A DNA stretch of 33,616 nucleotides from contig SLCQ01000018.1 of NCBI GenBank assembly GCA_007125745.1, forward strand, positions 1 to 33,616, given 5' to 3'. Every line of letters starts with the position of its first letter. Position 1 is the first letter of the stretch. Position numbers and translations under genes: made by a program. The DNA comes from Nitrincola sp. (GTDB lineage: Bacteria; Pseudomonadota; Gammaproteobacteria; Pseudomonadales; Balneatricaceae). The notes below the pieces were generated by a model that did not search any database, was not told the origin of the DNA, and saw nothing but the letters and a program-made list of their open reading frames with translations. Below are positions 1 through 9,661 of this stretch, piece by piece.

Positions 1-23
1 GATGTTCGGCAGTGACAACAGAT

Positions 24-27
24 GAGG
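24..27 (+). promoter_or_regulatory. Ribosome binding site deciding the acnB GTG start
   Basis: GAGG lies 8 nt before GTG 36, the codon that gives the standard AcnB N-terminus. Nothing comparable can be seen before the upstream in-frame GTG at 12, although only 11 bases precede it in the window. Confidence 0.6.
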
Positions 28-35
28 GCTATATC

Positions 36-2633
36 GTGCTTGAAGCTTACCGTAAACATGTAGAAGAACGTGCCTTAGAAGGCATCCCACCTAAGCCGCT
101 GGATCCTGAGCAGACCGCCGCACTGGTTGACCTGCTAAAAAACCCACCTGCAGGTGAGGAAGAGTTCCTTCTGGATCTGTTGAGCAACCGTGTACCAGCT
201 GGTGTTGACCAAGCCGCCTACGTAAAAGCGGGCTTCCTTGATGCTGTTGCCAAAGGCGAAGCAACTTCACCACTGCTTTCCCCAGAAAAAGCGGTAGAAT
301 TACTGGGAACCATGTTAGGTGGTTATAATATCCAACCACTTGTTAGCGCTTTAGAGAATGAAAACCTAGCACCTATTGCTGTTAAAGCGCTTTCTCACAC
401 CCTGCTTATGTTCGATGCTTTCCATGACGTGCAAGAGAAAGCCTTAGCAGGTAATGCGTTTGCTAAACAAGTCATGGAATCCTGGGCGGCGGCTGAGTGG
501 TTTACATCTAAACCAGAAGTACCCGAAAAAATCACCGTGACCGTATTTAAAGTTCCTGGTGAAACGAACACTGACGACCTATCACCCGCACCTGATGCGT
601 GGTCGCGTCCAGATATTCCTCTGCATGCAAATGCAATGCTCAAAATGGAACGTGAAGGCATAGAGCCAGTAGATCCAGGTAATGTAGGTCCACTTAAGCA
701 GATTGAAGAAGTTAAAGCAAAAGGTTTCCCAGTTGCCTATGTTGGTGATGTTGTGGGTACAGGCTCTTCACGTAAATCAGCTACAAACTCCGTTTTGTGG
801 TTCTTTGGTGATGATATTCCACACATCCCAAACAAGCGTGCTGGTGGTTTCTGTTTTGGTGGAAAAATAGCGCCTATCTTCTACAACACCATGGAAGATG
901 CGGGTGCATTACCTATCGAAATGGATGTAGAAAAAATGAATATGGGCGATATCGTAGATATCTATCCCTATGAAGGCGTGGCTAAAAACCATGAAACCGG
1001 TGAAGAACTCTGCCGTTTTGAACTAAAGACGCAAGTACTGCTTGACGAAGTTCGTGCCGGGGGTCGTATTCCGCTTATCATCGGTCGTGGCCTGACACAA
1101 AAGGCACGTGAAGCACTTGGCTTGGAGGCAACAGATCTATTCCGTACGCCTGAGCAACCAAATGACACCGGCAAAGGTTATACCTTGGCACAAAAAATGG
1201 TTGGCAAGGCTTGCGGCGTCGATGGTGTTCGCCCAGGCACATCTTGCGAACCCAAAATGACCACAGTAGGCTCTCAGGATACCACTGGTCCGATGACTCG
1301 CGACGAACTGAAAGACTTAGCCTGCTTAGGCTTCTCTACAGACTTGGTAATGCAGTCTTTCTGTCACACAGCCGCCTATCCTAAGCCAGTAGATGTTAAT
1401 ACACATCACACGCTTCCCGACTTCATCATGAACCGTGGCGGTGTATCTCTCCGTCCTGGCGATGGTATTATCCACTCGTGGTTAAACCGTATGCTACTTC
1501 CGGATACTGTGGGTACCGGTGGTGACTCGCATACGCGTTTCCCACTCGGCATCTCTTTCCCAGCAGGTTCAGGCCTTGTTGCTTTTGCCGCAGCGACAGG
1601 TGTAATGCCTTTGGACATGCCAGAGTCAGTTCTTGTGCGCTTTAAAGGTAAACGCAACCCTGGCATAACACTTCGTGACCTAGTACATGCAATTCCTTAC
1701 TATGCCATCAAAGAAGGTCACTTAACTGTTGCCAAAGCTGGCAAGAAAAACGTCTTCTCTGGCCGAATTCTTGAGATTGAAGGTCTTGAAGAGTTAACCG
1801 TAGAACAAGCCTTTGAACTGTCTGATGCATCAGCTGAGCGTTCCGCTGCGGGTTGTACCATTAACCTATCTGAAGACTCAGTAGCAGAATACCTGCGTTC
1901 AAACATTGTCATGTTGAAATGGATGCTTTCAGAAGGTTACGGCGATGTTCGTACCATCGAGCGCCGTATCAAGGGCATGGAAGAGTGGCTGGCGAATCCA
2001 AGCTTAATGCGTGCCGATAAGGATGCTGAGTACCATACCGTGATCGAGATTGATATGGATGAGATCAATGAGCCAATCCTTTGTGCTCCAAACGATCCTG
2101 ATGATGCACGCCTACTTTCTGACGTAACGGGCGATAAGATCGATGAAGTATTTATCGGTTCTTGTATGACCAACATCGGTCACTTCCGTGCGGCAGGCAA
2201 GCTTCTTGAAGCATCGGGTAAAACAATTCCAACACGTATGTGGATCTCTCCACCTACCAAAATGGACCAGGCTCAGCTAACAGAAGAAGGTTTCTATGGC
2301 ATCTTTGGTAAAGCGGGTGCTCGAATGGAAATGCCAGGCTGTTCACTGTGCATGGGTAACCAAGCACGTGTAGCCGATAAAGCAACGGTTGTTTCTACTT
2401 CGACTCGAAACTTCCCTAACCGCTTGGGTACGGGCGCTAATGTTTACCTTGCCTCAGCTGAACTGGCAGCGGTTGCTGCACTCGAAGGCAAGTTGCCAAC
2501 AGTTGAAGAGTATATGGCTTATGCCAATAAGATCGATAGTATGGCAGGTGATATTTACCGTTACCTAAACTTCGATCAAATGGATAAGTATGTTGAAAAA
2601 GCATCATCTGTTATCCCAACCGTTGAAGCTTAA
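36..2633 (+). CDS. acnB: Aconitate hydratase B (bifunctional aconitase/2-methylisocitrate dehydratase)
   Basis: TCA-cycle enzyme interconverting citrate and isocitrate through cis-aconitate; AcnB also acts on 2-methylisocitrate. The protein is collinear with E. coli AcnB throughout. Starting at GTG 36 it begins [12 protein letters not shown] and is 865 aa, the E. coli length, and the three [4Fe-4S] ligands fall at Cys710, Cys769 and Cys772 (motifs SCMTNIGHF and GCSLCMGNQ), the same numbers as in E. coli. A longer in-frame GTG at 12 would add eight residues not found in the family. A GAGG Shine-Dalgarno 8 nt upstream of GTG 36 supports the shorter start. N-terminal HEAT-like region about 1-160, swivelling domain about 165-370, catalytic domains after that. 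It is followed by an intrinsic terminator, so it probably forms its own transcript; its promoter lies left of the window. Identification is essentially certain. Confidence 0.98.
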   Translation: MLEAYRKHVEERALEGIPPKPLDPEQTAALVDLLKNPPAGEEEFLLDLLSNRVPAGVDQAAYVKAGFLDAVAKGEATSPLLSPEKAVELLGTMLGGYNIQPLVSALENENLAPIAVKALSHTLLMFDAFHDVQEKALAGNAFAKQVMESWAAAEWFTSKPEVPEKITVTVFKVPGETNTDDLSPAPDAWSRPDIPLHANAMLKMEREGIEPVDPGNVGPLKQIEEVKAKGFPVAYVGDVVGTGSSRKSATNSVLWFFGDDIPHIPNKRAGGFCFGGKIAPIFYNTMEDAGALPIEMDVEKMNMGDIVDIYPYEGVAKNHETGEELCRFELKTQVLLDEVRAGGRIPLIIGRGLTQKAREALGLEATDLFRTPEQPNDTGKGYTLAQKMVGKACGVDGVRPGTSCEPKMTTVGSQDTTGPMTRDELKDLACLGFSTDLVMQSFCHTAAYPKPVDVNTHHTLPDFIMNRGGVSLRPGDGIIHSWLNRMLLPDTVGTGGDSHTRFPLGISFPAGSGLVAFAAATGVMPLDMPESVLVRFKGKRNPGITLRDLVHAIPYYAIKEGHLTVAKAGKKNVFSGRILEIEGLEELTVEQAFELSDASAERSAAGCTINLSEDSVAEYLRSNIVMLKWMLSEGYGDVRTIERRIKGMEEWLANPSLMRADKDAEYHTVIEIDMDEINEPILCAPNDPDDARLLSDVTGDKIDEVFIGSCMTNIGHFRAAGKLLEASGKTIPTRMWISPPTKMDQAQLTEEGFYGIFGKAGARMEMPGCSLCMGNQARVADKATVVSTSTRNFPNRLGTGANVYLASAELAAVAALEGKLPTVEEYMAYANKIDSMAGDIYRYLNFDQMDKYVEKASSVIPTVEA

Positions 2634-2663
2634 TTCACACAAGTAAGCTTTTAAAAACCTCTG

Positions 2664-2695
2664 AAAAGCCTCAGCATCTTGCTGGGGCTTTTTTT
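2664..2695 (+). terminator. Intrinsic terminator of acnB
   Basis: GCCTCAGC (2668-2675) pairs with GCTGGGGC (2681-2688), one G-U pair, around the 5-nt loop ATCTT. Seven T residues follow (2689-2695) and four A residues precede the stem. It lies about 30 nt after the acnB stop. Confidence 0.9.
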
Positions 2696-2721
2696 GTTTC
2701 AGCAAGTATTTTAAAAACTGA

Positions 2722-2739
2722 TACAATAGCGCAACTATT
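2722..2739 (+). promoter_or_regulatory. Putative -10 box overlapped by an inverted repeat, upstream of the DUF2185 gene
   Basis: TACAAT (2722-2727) is a 5/6 match to a sigma-70 -10 box. The only -35 at usable spacing is a weak TTCAGC (2698-2703, 18-bp spacer). The perfect repeat CAATAG-CGCAA-CTATTG overlaps the -10 and the likely start site, so it could be an operator or a 5'-end hairpin. Weak evidence. Confidence 0.3.
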
Positions 2740-2753
2740 GCAAAGAGGGCGTT

Positions 2754-3176
2754 ATGAAACCACTAAATCCTGATACTGCACCAGAACCTGGATACGAGAA
2801 AGCACAAACTAAAAATGGTTTTTTAGCACTGGTATCCCGCTTAGTTTTTGATGAAAAATTACCCATTCGTTTTATGTATAAAACGGTTCCGGAACATTTG
2901 AATGATACCGGTTGGCGTATGTTTACCGGATATGAAACAGACGAATTTTTAGCCAATGAACAGTTGAACCTTTTACCTATCCCGCTAGACAAAGTATGTA
3001 ACCTCGATCCGGCACTACAAGAACTGGTTCAATACAATGCTGGCACTGTATGGGAGCGCACTCCTGATTCTAGTGAATGGCAGCAGGTTCATGACTTCAA
3101 GATCCCTTCTCCGACCACGGAAGTTGAGATTACCAATGATATTGAAGACTTTTTAAAATCTCGTGAAGGTAGCTAA
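2754..3176 (+). CDS. DUF2185 (Imm33-like) family protein, function unknown
   Basis: A 140-aa soluble, acidic protein with no signal peptide or membrane segment. The core from about residue 24 reads ALVSRLVFDEKLPIRFMY, then a segment with DTGWRMFTGYETDEFL (about 50-67) and a hydrophobic stretch ending near a conserved-looking YNAGTVWER (about 94-102). I recognise this layout as the DUF2185 family, which profile databases place near the Imm33 immunity proteins. That is recalled family knowledge, and the family has no defined biochemical role that I know of. AGAGGG lies 4 nt before ATG 2754. It sits after the acnB terminator and 28 nt before a small membrane-protein gene, with which it may be cotranscribed. 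No toxin gene is adjacent, so an immunity role cannot be argued from context. Confidence 0.7.
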   Translation: MKPLNPDTAPEPGYEKAQTKNGFLALVSRLVFDEKLPIRFMYKTVPEHLNDTGWRMFTGYETDEFLANEQLNLLPIPLDKVCNLDPALQELVQYNAGTVWERTPDSSEWQQVHDFKIPSPTTEVEITNDIEDFLKSREGS

Positions 3177-3204
3177 AGCACACATCTCTTAAGGAAACTA
3201 AATC

Positions 3205-3450
3205 ATGACAATGTCCTCATTCAGCACCTATGTTTTACATTTTTTAGGCATAGGAATCATTTTGTTCGGCTTATCCATAAAGCCAAATTACAAAAAGATT
3301 GGCATTGCACTGGCCATTGCTGGCTTTCTTATAGGCACCTCACCCGTATGGTACTCAGCCTTAACACAACCCACAGATGAAGAACTATACGAAGCATGGA
3401 GAGAACAGCAACAACTTCAAATGCAACGAGAACAAGGACCGATGCAATAA
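3205..3450 (+). CDS. Small two-helix inner-membrane protein, unknown function
   Basis: An 81-aa protein I cannot assign to a family. Two hydrophobic segments (about residues 7-25 and 31-50) are separated by a short basic loop, KPNYKK, which predicts a hairpin with the loop in the cytoplasm. After the second helix an acidic then Gln-rich tail (about 57-81, with DEELYEAWREQQQLQMQ) looks helical and amphipathic. AAGGA (3191-3195) lies 9 nt before ATG 3205, good spacing, which supports expression. An in-frame ATG at 3211 is a possible alternative. It lies 28 nt after the DUF2185 gene on the same strand and converges on dusC 20 nt later, with no visible terminator between. Confidence 0.65.
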   Translation: MTMSSFSTYVLHFLGIGIILFGLSIKPNYKKIGIALAIAGFLIGTSPVWYSALTQPTDEELYEAWREQQQLQMQREQGPMQ

Positions 3451-3470
3451 TATTTACGGGCTATACTGGA

Positions 3471-4436
3471 TTATGAAATAGCAGGCGTTTCATGCTGGGC
3501 GCTTTGTATTTTCTGCAGAATCACGCGAGGATCTTTCTCGGTACGAATCTGGGTAAAGAGTGATTCTGCTTGCGGATAGTGCCAACGTAACATATTCAGC
3601 CACTGTTTAATTCGACCATGGACATGGCGCTCAGACAGATCTGTAATAACTTGCTTAGAATAGCGCTCGAGTAGCGGCAACAGCCTTATCCATGACACCT
3701 CAATCGATTGGTTTTGTTGTGTTACAAGCGTTTCAGCTAAAAAAGGATTACTTAGCATTCCTCTACCCAACATCACATCTTCACAGCCAGACAGTATTTT
3801 GCATCGCCAATAATCTTGTTGCGTCCACACTTCGCCATTGGCAATTAAATGCATATCCACAGCATCACGTATTTTTGCAATCCACTCCCAGTGTGCTGGA
3901 GGTTTATAGCCTTCTAACTTAGTTCGAGCATGAATGGTCAGCGATGATGCGCCTGCTGTTTCTATCGATTGTGCATTTTCTATTGCTAACGACTTATCAG
4001 CAAACCCCAAACGCATTTTAGCCGTCACAGGCGTGTTCATGGGTACCGCTTTACGAACAGCACAGACAATGTCATGAATTAAATCCGGCTCTTTCAATAA
4101 CACCGCCCCTCCTCGACTTTTATTCACTGTTTTAGCTGGACAGCCAAAATTCAAATCGATGCCTGGTGCACCTAGCTCAGCAGCTTTTGCCGCGTTTTCC
4201 GCTAACAAACTAGGATCACTACCCAATAACTGCAGAAATACGGGAACACCTGAACGGGTACAACCGCCTTGATTAAGTTCGGGTGCTAGGCGAAGAAAAA
4301 CAGATCGTGGAAGCAGTCTATCAGACACACGGATAAATTCAGTCACACACTGATCAATACCCACTTGATGAGTAAGCAACTCCCTAAGGGTAAAATCCAG
4401 CACTCCTTCCATGGGTGCCAGATAGAGTTTAGGCAT
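3471..4436 (-). CDS. dusC: tRNA-dihydrouridine(16) synthase
   Basis: FMN-dependent enzyme reducing U16 in the D-loop of tRNAs, using NADPH. The protein (321 aa from ATG 4436) starts MPKLYLAPMEGVLD and carries the catalytic Cys in NFGCPAKTVNKSRGG (about residue 99), the FMN-contacting TAKMRLG segment and IANGEVW. The opening LAPMEGVLD-RELLT and the TEFIRVSDRLLP segment match DusC rather than DusA or DusB. A TTG codon directly before the ATG (4439) could extend it by one residue; no strong Shine-Dalgarno is visible for either. The gene begins 11 nt after the metZ stop and is the last gene of the long minus-strand run, so it is probably translated from the metZ transcript. No terminator is visible after it. 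Confidence 0.93.
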   Translation of the reverse strand: MPKLYLAPMEGVLDFTLRELLTHQVGIDQCVTEFIRVSDRLLPRSVFLRLAPELNQGGCTRSGVPVFLQLLGSDPSLLAENAAKAAELGAPGIDLNFGCPAKTVNKSRGGAVLLKEPDLIHDIVCAVRKAVPMNTPVTAKMRLGFADKSLAIENAQSIETAGASSLTIHARTKLEGYKPPAHWEWIAKIRDAVDMHLIANGEVWTQQDYWRCKILSGCEDVMLGRGMLSNPFLAETLVTQQNQSIEVSWIRLLPLLERYSKQVITDLSERHVHGRIKQWLNMLRWHYPQAESLFTQIRTEKDPRVILQKIQSAQHETPAIS

Positions 4437-4447
4437 CAATGAGACGC

Positions 4448-5662
4448 TTACAAAGCCGACAAACCACGTTGCAGATCAGTCTTGAGGTCATCTAAGGACT
4501 CCAAACCTACTGACAAGCGAATTAAATTAGGCTTAATACCTGCTTTGGCTTTTTCATCGGCCGTCATACGACCATGGGTTGTGGTGTCGGGGTGCGTAAT
4601 AGTGGTTTTCACGTCACCTAAATTACCGGTGATTGATACCACTTCAGTTGCGTCAATAAAGCGCCAAGCGGCTTCTTTGTCACCCGCAACCTCAAAAGAT
4701 AATACACCACCAAATGCGCTCTGTTGGCGACACGCTAATTCATGCTGTGGATGATCATGTAAGCCAGAGTAATACACCTTTTCAATACCAGGCTGTTGTT
4801 TTAACCACTGAGCAAGGGATAATGCACTGTCACTTTGAGCACGCATCCTTAAAGGTAGGGTTTCTAATCCTTTTAAAAATACCCAAGCATTGAAGGGGCT
4901 CATACAGCTTCCTCCGGTACGGATAAAGCCAAACACATCCTCCATTTCTTTATCTCGCCCAACCAGCACGCCGCCGACACAACGTCCCTGCCCATCTAGG
5001 TATTTTGTTGCCGAATGCATCACAATATCCGCACCCAAACTCAGTGGGCGTTGCAGCGCCGGCGTCAGGAAACAGTTATCGACAACGAGTAGCGCCCCCT
5101 GTGCATGAGCAATGTCAGCAACTGCACTGATATCGGTTAACTCTGCTAAAGGGTTAGAGGGCGTTTCCAAAAACAGTAATTTAGTTTCTGGACGTATGGC
5201 TGCTTTCCATGCCGTCAAATCGGTAGGGTCAACAAAGGTGGTTTGAATACCCGCACGACTAAAATAACGATCGAACAAGGACACTGTTGAGCCAAACACG
5301 CTACGTGAGCAAACTACATGATCTCCTGCTTGCATTAACGCTAAGCCTAAGCTCAGAATAGCCGCCATACCCGAAGACGTCGCGACAGCTCGCTCACCAC
5401 CTTCTAGTGAAGCAATACGCTTTTCAAAGGCACGCACAGTAGGATTTGTAAAACGAGAGTATATATTTCCCTCTTCATCACCATTAAAACGTGCCGCCGC
5501 TTCTCGTGCACTGGAAAATACAAAACTTGAGGTCGTAAAAATGGCGTCACCATGTTCACCCTCACCGGTACGGTGTTGGCCGGCACGAACCGCTAAGGTA
5601 TCCAGTTCACAACCTTCATGGCTAAACTGGATGCGTTCTTCACGCTCAAAACCTTGACTCAT
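4448..5662 (-). CDS. metZ: O-succinylhomoserine sulfhydrylase
   Basis: PLP enzyme of the Cys/Met metabolism family making homocysteine directly from O-succinylhomoserine and sulfide, bypassing cystathionine. From ATG 5662 the protein is 404 aa, matching Pseudomonas MetZ. The PLP-binding Lys is Lys220 in the motif HSATKYLDGQG. YSRFTNPT (about 68-75), SSGMAA (about 96-101) and ETPSNP (about 166-171) are PLP/substrate motifs. AAGGAG lies 6 nt before ATG 5662. An upstream in-frame ATG (5725) would add 21 residues inside purF and is rejected. The gene starts 13 nt after the purF stop, the same purF-metZ order as in Pseudomonas. A cystathionine gamma-synthase-like activity cannot be excluded from sequence alone, but the context favours MetZ. 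Confidence 0.93.
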   Translation of the reverse strand: MSQGFEREERIQFSHEGCELDTLAVRAGQHRTGEGEHGDAIFTTSSFVFSSAREAAARFNGDEEGNIYSRFTNPTVRAFEKRIASLEGGERAVATSSGMAAILSLGLALMQAGDHVVCSRSVFGSTVSLFDRYFSRAGIQTTFVDPTDLTAWKAAIRPETKLLFLETPSNPLAELTDISAVADIAHAQGALLVVDNCFLTPALQRPLSLGADIVMHSATKYLDGQGRCVGGVLVGRDKEMEDVFGFIRTGGSCMSPFNAWVFLKGLETLPLRMRAQSDSALSLAQWLKQQPGIEKVYYSGLHDHPQHELACRQQSAFGGVLSFEVAGDKEAAWRFIDATEVVSITGNLGDVKTTITHPDTTTHGRMTADEKAKAGIKPNLIRLSVGLESLDDLKTDLQRGLSAL

Positions 5663-5675
5663 GGGTGACTCCTTA

Positions 5676-7205
5676 TTATTCAATACGGCTATGTAGATCT
5701 GCAGATGTATCTGCATCAATTTCATTATCTGGAGTGTCTAGTGGTTTTTTCGCATCGTCATTTCGCTTGGACTCCAGGCGATCAAGGTAATCTCGGTCAA
5801 CGGTACCCGTCACATAACGACCATCAAATACGCAGGTATCAAAGGCCGTGATAGCTGGATTCAATTCAGTCACACAAGATTGTAGGTCGTTCAGATCTTG
5901 ATATAACATCCAATCACAACCAATATATTCACCGACTTCTTGTGCGCTCCGACCATGAGCAACCAACTCTGAAGCAGAAGGCATATCTATTCCATAAACA
6001 TTTGGATAACGCACCTCAGGCGCCGCTGAAGCAAAATAGACTTTACGTGCACCTGCATCCCTTGCCATTTCAACAATCTGCTTGGATGTTGTACCTCGCA
6101 CAATTGAGTCGTCTACAAGTAAGACCACCTTATCTTTAAACTCACTGGCGATAGGATTTAGCTTTTGACGGACCGATTTTTTGCGCAATGTCTGGCCGGG
6201 CATGATAAAGGTTCGGCCAATGTATCTGTTTTTAATAAACCCTTCTCTAAAGGTCACACCGAGGGTATGCGCTAATTCTAATGCAGAAGTTCGACTAGTA
6301 TCTGGAATAGGAATCACCACATCAATATCATGATTAGGCCGTTCTTTTAAAATCTTCTCAGCTAAACGAACGCCCATTAAGGTGCGTGATGAATGAACTG
6401 ATACGCCATCAATAATGGAATCGGGTCTAGCCAGGTAAACATACTCAAACAGACAGGGAGCTAAGGATTGTTTTTCAGTACACTGCTTCAAGTGTAATCC
6501 GCCATCACTGTCAATAAAGATGGCTTCACCAGGCTCAATATCTCTAACACGCTGAAAGCCAGACGTATCCAGTGCCACACTTTCTGATGCAACCATGTAC
6601 TCGTCACGTCCATCGATCACACGCTTGCCATAAACAAGAGGACGAATACCATGCGGATCCCTAAATGCGAGGACACCGTAGCCCGTGATAATGGCCACAA
6701 CAGCATAGCCACCTTGACAACGCTGATGTACTTTAGTAACCGCATCAAAAATATCTTCGGGTGTTGGGTTAAGTTTTCCTAATTGCTGCAACTCGTGTGC
6801 AAACACATTTAAGAGTACTTCAGAATCTGAAGTGGTGTTCACATGACGAAGGTCGGCTCTGAAAATCTCATCAGCTAATTGCTCCGCGTTGGTAAGATTA
6901 CCATTGTGTGCAAGGGCAATACCGTATGGGGAGTTGACATAAAAAGGCTGAGCTTCAGCTGACGATGAACTACCTGCTGTAGGATAACGCACATGCCCAA
7001 TACCAAGGTTGCCAACTAGGCGTCTCATATGACGTGTCCGAAACACTTCATTGACCAATCCATTGTCTTTACGCATGAAAAAGCGATTTCCTTCACAAGT
7101 CACAATTCCTGCTGCATCTTGGCCGCGATGCTGAAGCACCGTTAACGCGTCAAAAAGGGTTTGATTAACGTTACTTCTGGCGAAGATGCCTACAATACCG
7201 CACAT
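5676..7205 (-). CDS. purF: Amidophosphoribosyltransferase
   Basis: First committed step of purine synthesis: PRPP plus glutamine gives 5-phosphoribosylamine. The N-terminus MCGIVGIF exposes the Ntn-hydrolase nucleophile Cys2 after Met removal; HRGQDAAGI (about 26-34) is a class II glutaminase motif. The C-terminal phosphoribosyltransferase domain has the PRPP loop [14 protein letters not shown] at 361-374. Length 509 aa, typical of the E. coli-like class without the Bacillus-type propeptide. GAGG lies about 8 nt before ATG 7205. It follows cvpA after 79 nt, the widespread cvpA-purF pair. No PurR-type palindrome was found in that gap. Confidence 0.97.
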   Translation of the reverse strand: MCGIVGIFARSNVNQTLFDALTVLQHRGQDAAGIVTCEGNRFFMRKDNGLVNEVFRTRHMRRLVGNLGIGHVRYPTAGSSSSAEAQPFYVNSPYGIALAHNGNLTNAEQLADEIFRADLRHVNTTSDSEVLLNVFAHELQQLGKLNPTPEDIFDAVTKVHQRCQGGYAVVAIITGYGVLAFRDPHGIRPLVYGKRVIDGRDEYMVASESVALDTSGFQRVRDIEPGEAIFIDSDGGLHLKQCTEKQSLAPCLFEYVYLARPDSIIDGVSVHSSRTLMGVRLAEKILKERPNHDIDVVIPIPDTSRTSALELAHTLGVTFREGFIKNRYIGRTFIMPGQTLRKKSVRQKLNPIASEFKDKVVLLVDDSIVRGTTSKQIVEMARDAGARKVYFASAAPEVRYPNVYGIDMPSASELVAHGRSAQEVGEYIGCDWMLYQDLNDLQSCVTELNPAITAFDTCVFDGRYVTGTVDRDYLDRLESKRNDDAKKPLDTPDNEIDADTSADLHSRIE

Positions 7206-7284
7206 GGATTCAACCTCTACGTTGATAGTATGAAAAGGTTAGTTAAAAGGCCGAAGCTGTATCGTACCTTTTAGCATCAATAAA

Positions 7285-7800
7285 CTAGTGACCAATTTGC
7301 CAAATCATTTGACCAATATCTCTGGCCATATCTCTTGACCAGGTTTCCATCACTAAAAAATGTGGAATAAGCTGGGATTCCCGCCACCAAGGATCATCAA
7401 CGGCAGGTGTCATTTGTAATAACACCAGCATAATGACAACGACCAAACCTCCACGCAAAGCACCGAAGCCGACACCCAGTACCCGGTCTGTCGCTGTAAG
7501 CCCCGTCAGTTTTATCAATGACGCAAAAAGAGAGCCAATTAAATTGCCCACTATCAAGGTTGCTATAAACAGAATTAAAAAAGCAACCAACTGATGGACT
7601 GAAGGAGCCGCATCAAAATATCCTGATATGATATCAGCCAAGACTTCGTAGAAAAGTCGACCTATGACGAACGCCGCAACCCAAGTTGCTAAAGAGATGG
7701 CTTCACGGACAAAACCTCGACGTAAACTCATTAACGAGGAGATAAGCACGATGCCCAAGATGATCCAATCGGTCCAATTCATCATAGTTGATTCTTTCAT
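7285..7800 (-). CDS. cvpA: Colicin V production / inner-membrane protein CvpA
   Basis: Integral inner-membrane protein required for colicin V export in E. coli and linked elsewhere to envelope stress and bile tolerance; mechanism unclear. About four membrane segments (near residues 11-28, 34-52, 70-95 and 110-130). The motifs SLRRGFVREA and TDRVLGVGFGALRG are hallmarks of the family. The start is ambiguous: ATG 7800 gives 171 aa, but the usual CvpA N-terminus aligns with ATG 7782 (MNWTDWIIL), giving 165 aa. Neither start has a strong Shine-Dalgarno. It begins 7 nt after dedD and precedes purF. Confidence 0.92.
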   Translation of the reverse strand: MKESTMMNWTDWIILGIVLISSLMSLRRGFVREAISLATWVAAFVIGRLFYEVLADIISGYFDAAPSVHQLVAFLILFIATLIVGNLIGSLFASLIKLTGLTATDRVLGVGFGALRGGLVVVIMLVLLQMTPAVDDPWWRESQLIPHFLVMETWSRDMARDIGQMIWQIGH

Positions 7801-7807
7801 GTTCCGT

Positions 7808-8365
7808 TTACTGAGTTGTAAAGCGCACTATCATACCTTCTAAGCCATACTCTTCTTGAAGTGCAACTTTTAACTCTTCAAGCCTGCTCCGTTGCATTTC
7901 TGGCCCAACAAATACTCTAACAACGTCTTCTCCATGTCGAATATACACTCGATAGCCTGAATTAATCAGACGTGCTCTTAGCTCTCGTGCATTAGACTCT
8001 TGCCTGAAGCTTGCCAATTGAAGCGCCCAAGCAGCAGGTACTTGATCAGCATCTAATGCAGGGGCTTCTTCGGGTGGATTTAACGTTGGGCGCAATGCAT
8101 CTAAAGAACCTGTAATTTCTGTAACTGGAGCCGATACCACTGGCATTTCAGGCACAGGGGCTACGGGCGCAGGTTCAATGACCACTGGTTCAGGGTGCTG
8201 TGTTTGCACAGCTTGAACGACCGAAGGCGCTGCAGGAATACGCGTTTCCAGTTGACGCTCCTCATACCCAGCAGAGTCCAAGAAAAAAGGAATAAACGCT
8301 ATACCAATCAAAAGTAAAATGATGGCACCCGTCAAACGCTGTTTAAGGTTAGCCTTATTCTCCAT
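7808..8365 (-). CDS. dedD: SPOR-domain cell-division protein DedD-like
   Basis: Predicted bitopic inner-membrane protein that binds denuded septal peptidoglycan through a C-terminal SPOR domain and promotes constriction (role known from E. coli DedD). From ATG 8365 the protein is 185 aa: short cytoplasmic N-terminus with LKQRLTGA, one membrane helix (about 11-29), a Pro/Val/Ala-rich periplasmic linker (about 45-110), then SPOR (about 110-185) beginning WALQLASFRQESNARELR. The ATG overlaps the folC stop by 11 nt and has GAGAGAG just upstream; a TTG at 8377 is a weaker alternative. The folC-dedD-cvpA order matches Pseudomonas and E. coli, which supports the symbol. Confidence 0.88.
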   Translation of the reverse strand: MENKANLKQRLTGAIILLLIGIAFIPFFLDSAGYEERQLETRIPAAPSVVQAVQTQHPEPVVIEPAPVAPVPEMPVVSAPVTEITGSLDALRPTLNPPEEAPALDADQVPAAWALQLASFRQESNARELRARLINSGYRVYIRHGEDVVRVFVGPEMQRSRLEELKVALQEEYGLEGMIVRFTTQ

Positions 8366-9653
8366 CGACTCTCTCAACTAAAGGCAGTGCATCGGTCACT
8401 GTAAAAAAAGAGCCCGCTATCACAAGGTGAGTACTGGACTCTAGGGTGTCAGGCAATTCAGATAATGCAATCTTAACACTGTCATACTCGGTAATTGAAG
8501 AAACGTCTTCGCCCAGCGCAAGGATAACGTCTCGCAACTGTGCAGAGGATGCTCCTCTTGGGGTGCTTAAAGAGACTAAGTGCCAATGATCAACAACCGG
8601 GGCTAATAGCTGACACACCTGCTGTATATCCTTATCGATCAACATCCCTAACACAAGGTGAACTTTCGATCCCAGATGCTTGGCCAGATAGTTAGCCAAA
8701 TAGGCTGCTGATTCGGGGTTGTGGGCAACATCTAAAAGACACGGTAGTCCAGCCACTTGTGCACGTTGCATTCTGCCAGTGAGTTGAGCACGAACAAGAC
8801 CATAGGCCAGTTGTTGATCTGACACTGTCACAGGTAAAAGCTCAAGCACCTGCAATATGGCCGCCGCATTCTGCAGAGGGAGTTTTGGAATAGGTAAAGC
8901 AGTCTTCGTGACTTTGTCCCCGTTGAGTGATCTACCCTGCCAGCTCCATGTGGTGTTTTCAGTTAGTTGATAATCGTAATCAACTTGATTGCGTAGCAAA
9001 TAAGCGCCTATTTTTTCAGCATGCTGAATGAGCGATACAGGTGCATCAGGATCACCACAGACGGCAGGACAGTTGGGTCGAAATATGCCCGCTTTTTCAT
9101 AGCCAATAGCTTCTCGATCAGGACCCAACCAATCGGTATGATCTAACGCAACTGTCGTCACAAGAGAGATATCGGCATCAACCAGATTGACAGAATCCAG
9201 TCGCCCTCCTAATCCAACCTCAAGTAAAAGTACATCGGGTAACGCTTCTGAAAAGATCAACAATGCCGCAAGCGTACCATACTCAAAATAGGTCAAAGGC
9301 ACAGCTTGGCGAGCCTGCTCTATCTGATAAAATGCATTACAGATGATTACGTCCGATACTGGATTACCCTGAAGAGTAATCCGCTCGTTATAGTAGAGGA
9401 AGTGGGGTGACGTATAGGTTCCAACCGAGTAGCCGGCCTGGATAAGAATGGATTCCAGTAACCGAATACTGGTACCTTTACCATTCGTACCACCCACCAC
9501 TACCTTGAGACTCTTCTCTATATCGATAGGCAATCGTTGCGCCACTTCGCGCATACGATCAAGTCCCAAATCAATCTCAGCTGGATGGCACGCTTCTATT
9601 GCCGCTAGCCATTGATCAATGGGCGACTCTGCATTTAACGGGATAACTGACAC
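8355..9653 (-). CDS. folC: Bifunctional dihydrofolate synthase / folylpolyglutamate synthase
   Basis: Mur-ligase-family enzyme that adds glutamate to dihydropteroate and extends the polyglutamate tail of folates, using ATP. 432 aa. ATP-binding P-loop GTNGKGTS at 55-62, followed by TSPHF (81-85), the folate-binding region. LLEVGLGGRLDSVN and the C-terminal LLDVAHNPESAAYL are further family signatures. The start is GTG 9653; no in-frame ATG precedes the P-loop region closely enough, and the gene begins 8 nt after the accD stop. Its 3' end overlaps dedD by 11 nt, suggesting translational coupling. Confidence 0.95.
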   Translation of the reverse strand: MSVIPLNAESPIDQWLAAIEACHPAEIDLGLDRMREVAQRLPIDIEKSLKVVVGGTNGKGTSIRLLESILIQAGYSVGTYTSPHFLYYNERITLQGNPVSDVIICNAFYQIEQARQAVPLTYFEYGTLAALLIFSEALPDVLLLEVGLGGRLDSVNLVDADISLVTTVALDHTDWLGPDREAIGYEKAGIFRPNCPAVCGDPDAPVSLIQHAEKIGAYLLRNQVDYDYQLTENTTWSWQGRSLNGDKVTKTALPIPKLPLQNAAAILQVLELLPVTVSDQQLAYGLVRAQLTGRMQRAQVAGLPCLLDVAHNPESAAYLANYLAKHLGSKVHLVLGMLIDKDIQQVCQLLAPVVDHWHLVSLSTPRGASSAQLRDVILALGEDVSSITEYDSVKIALSELPDTLESSTHLVIAGSFFTVTDALPLVERVDGE

Positions 9654-9661
9654 CGACTGCT

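Noticed and set aside
12-35. Longer acnB start at GTG 12
   Set aside because: It would add eight residues absent from the family; GTG 36 has a ribosome site at 8 nt and gives the exact E. coli AcnB length and Cys numbering.
2754-3176. Immunity protein of a toxin system
   Set aside because: DUF2185 resembles Imm33-type proteins, but no toxin or secretion gene is nearby, so a toxin-immunity call is not supported.
5663-5725. Upstream start for metZ
   Set aside because: It would place 21 unconserved residues inside purF, while ATG 5662 has AAGGAG at 6 nt and gives the standard MetZ length.
7206-7284. Purine-repressor site or attenuator between cvpA and purF
   Set aside because: No PurR-like palindrome is present; only a 6-bp AAAAGG/CCTTTT pairing with a long loop, too weak to call.
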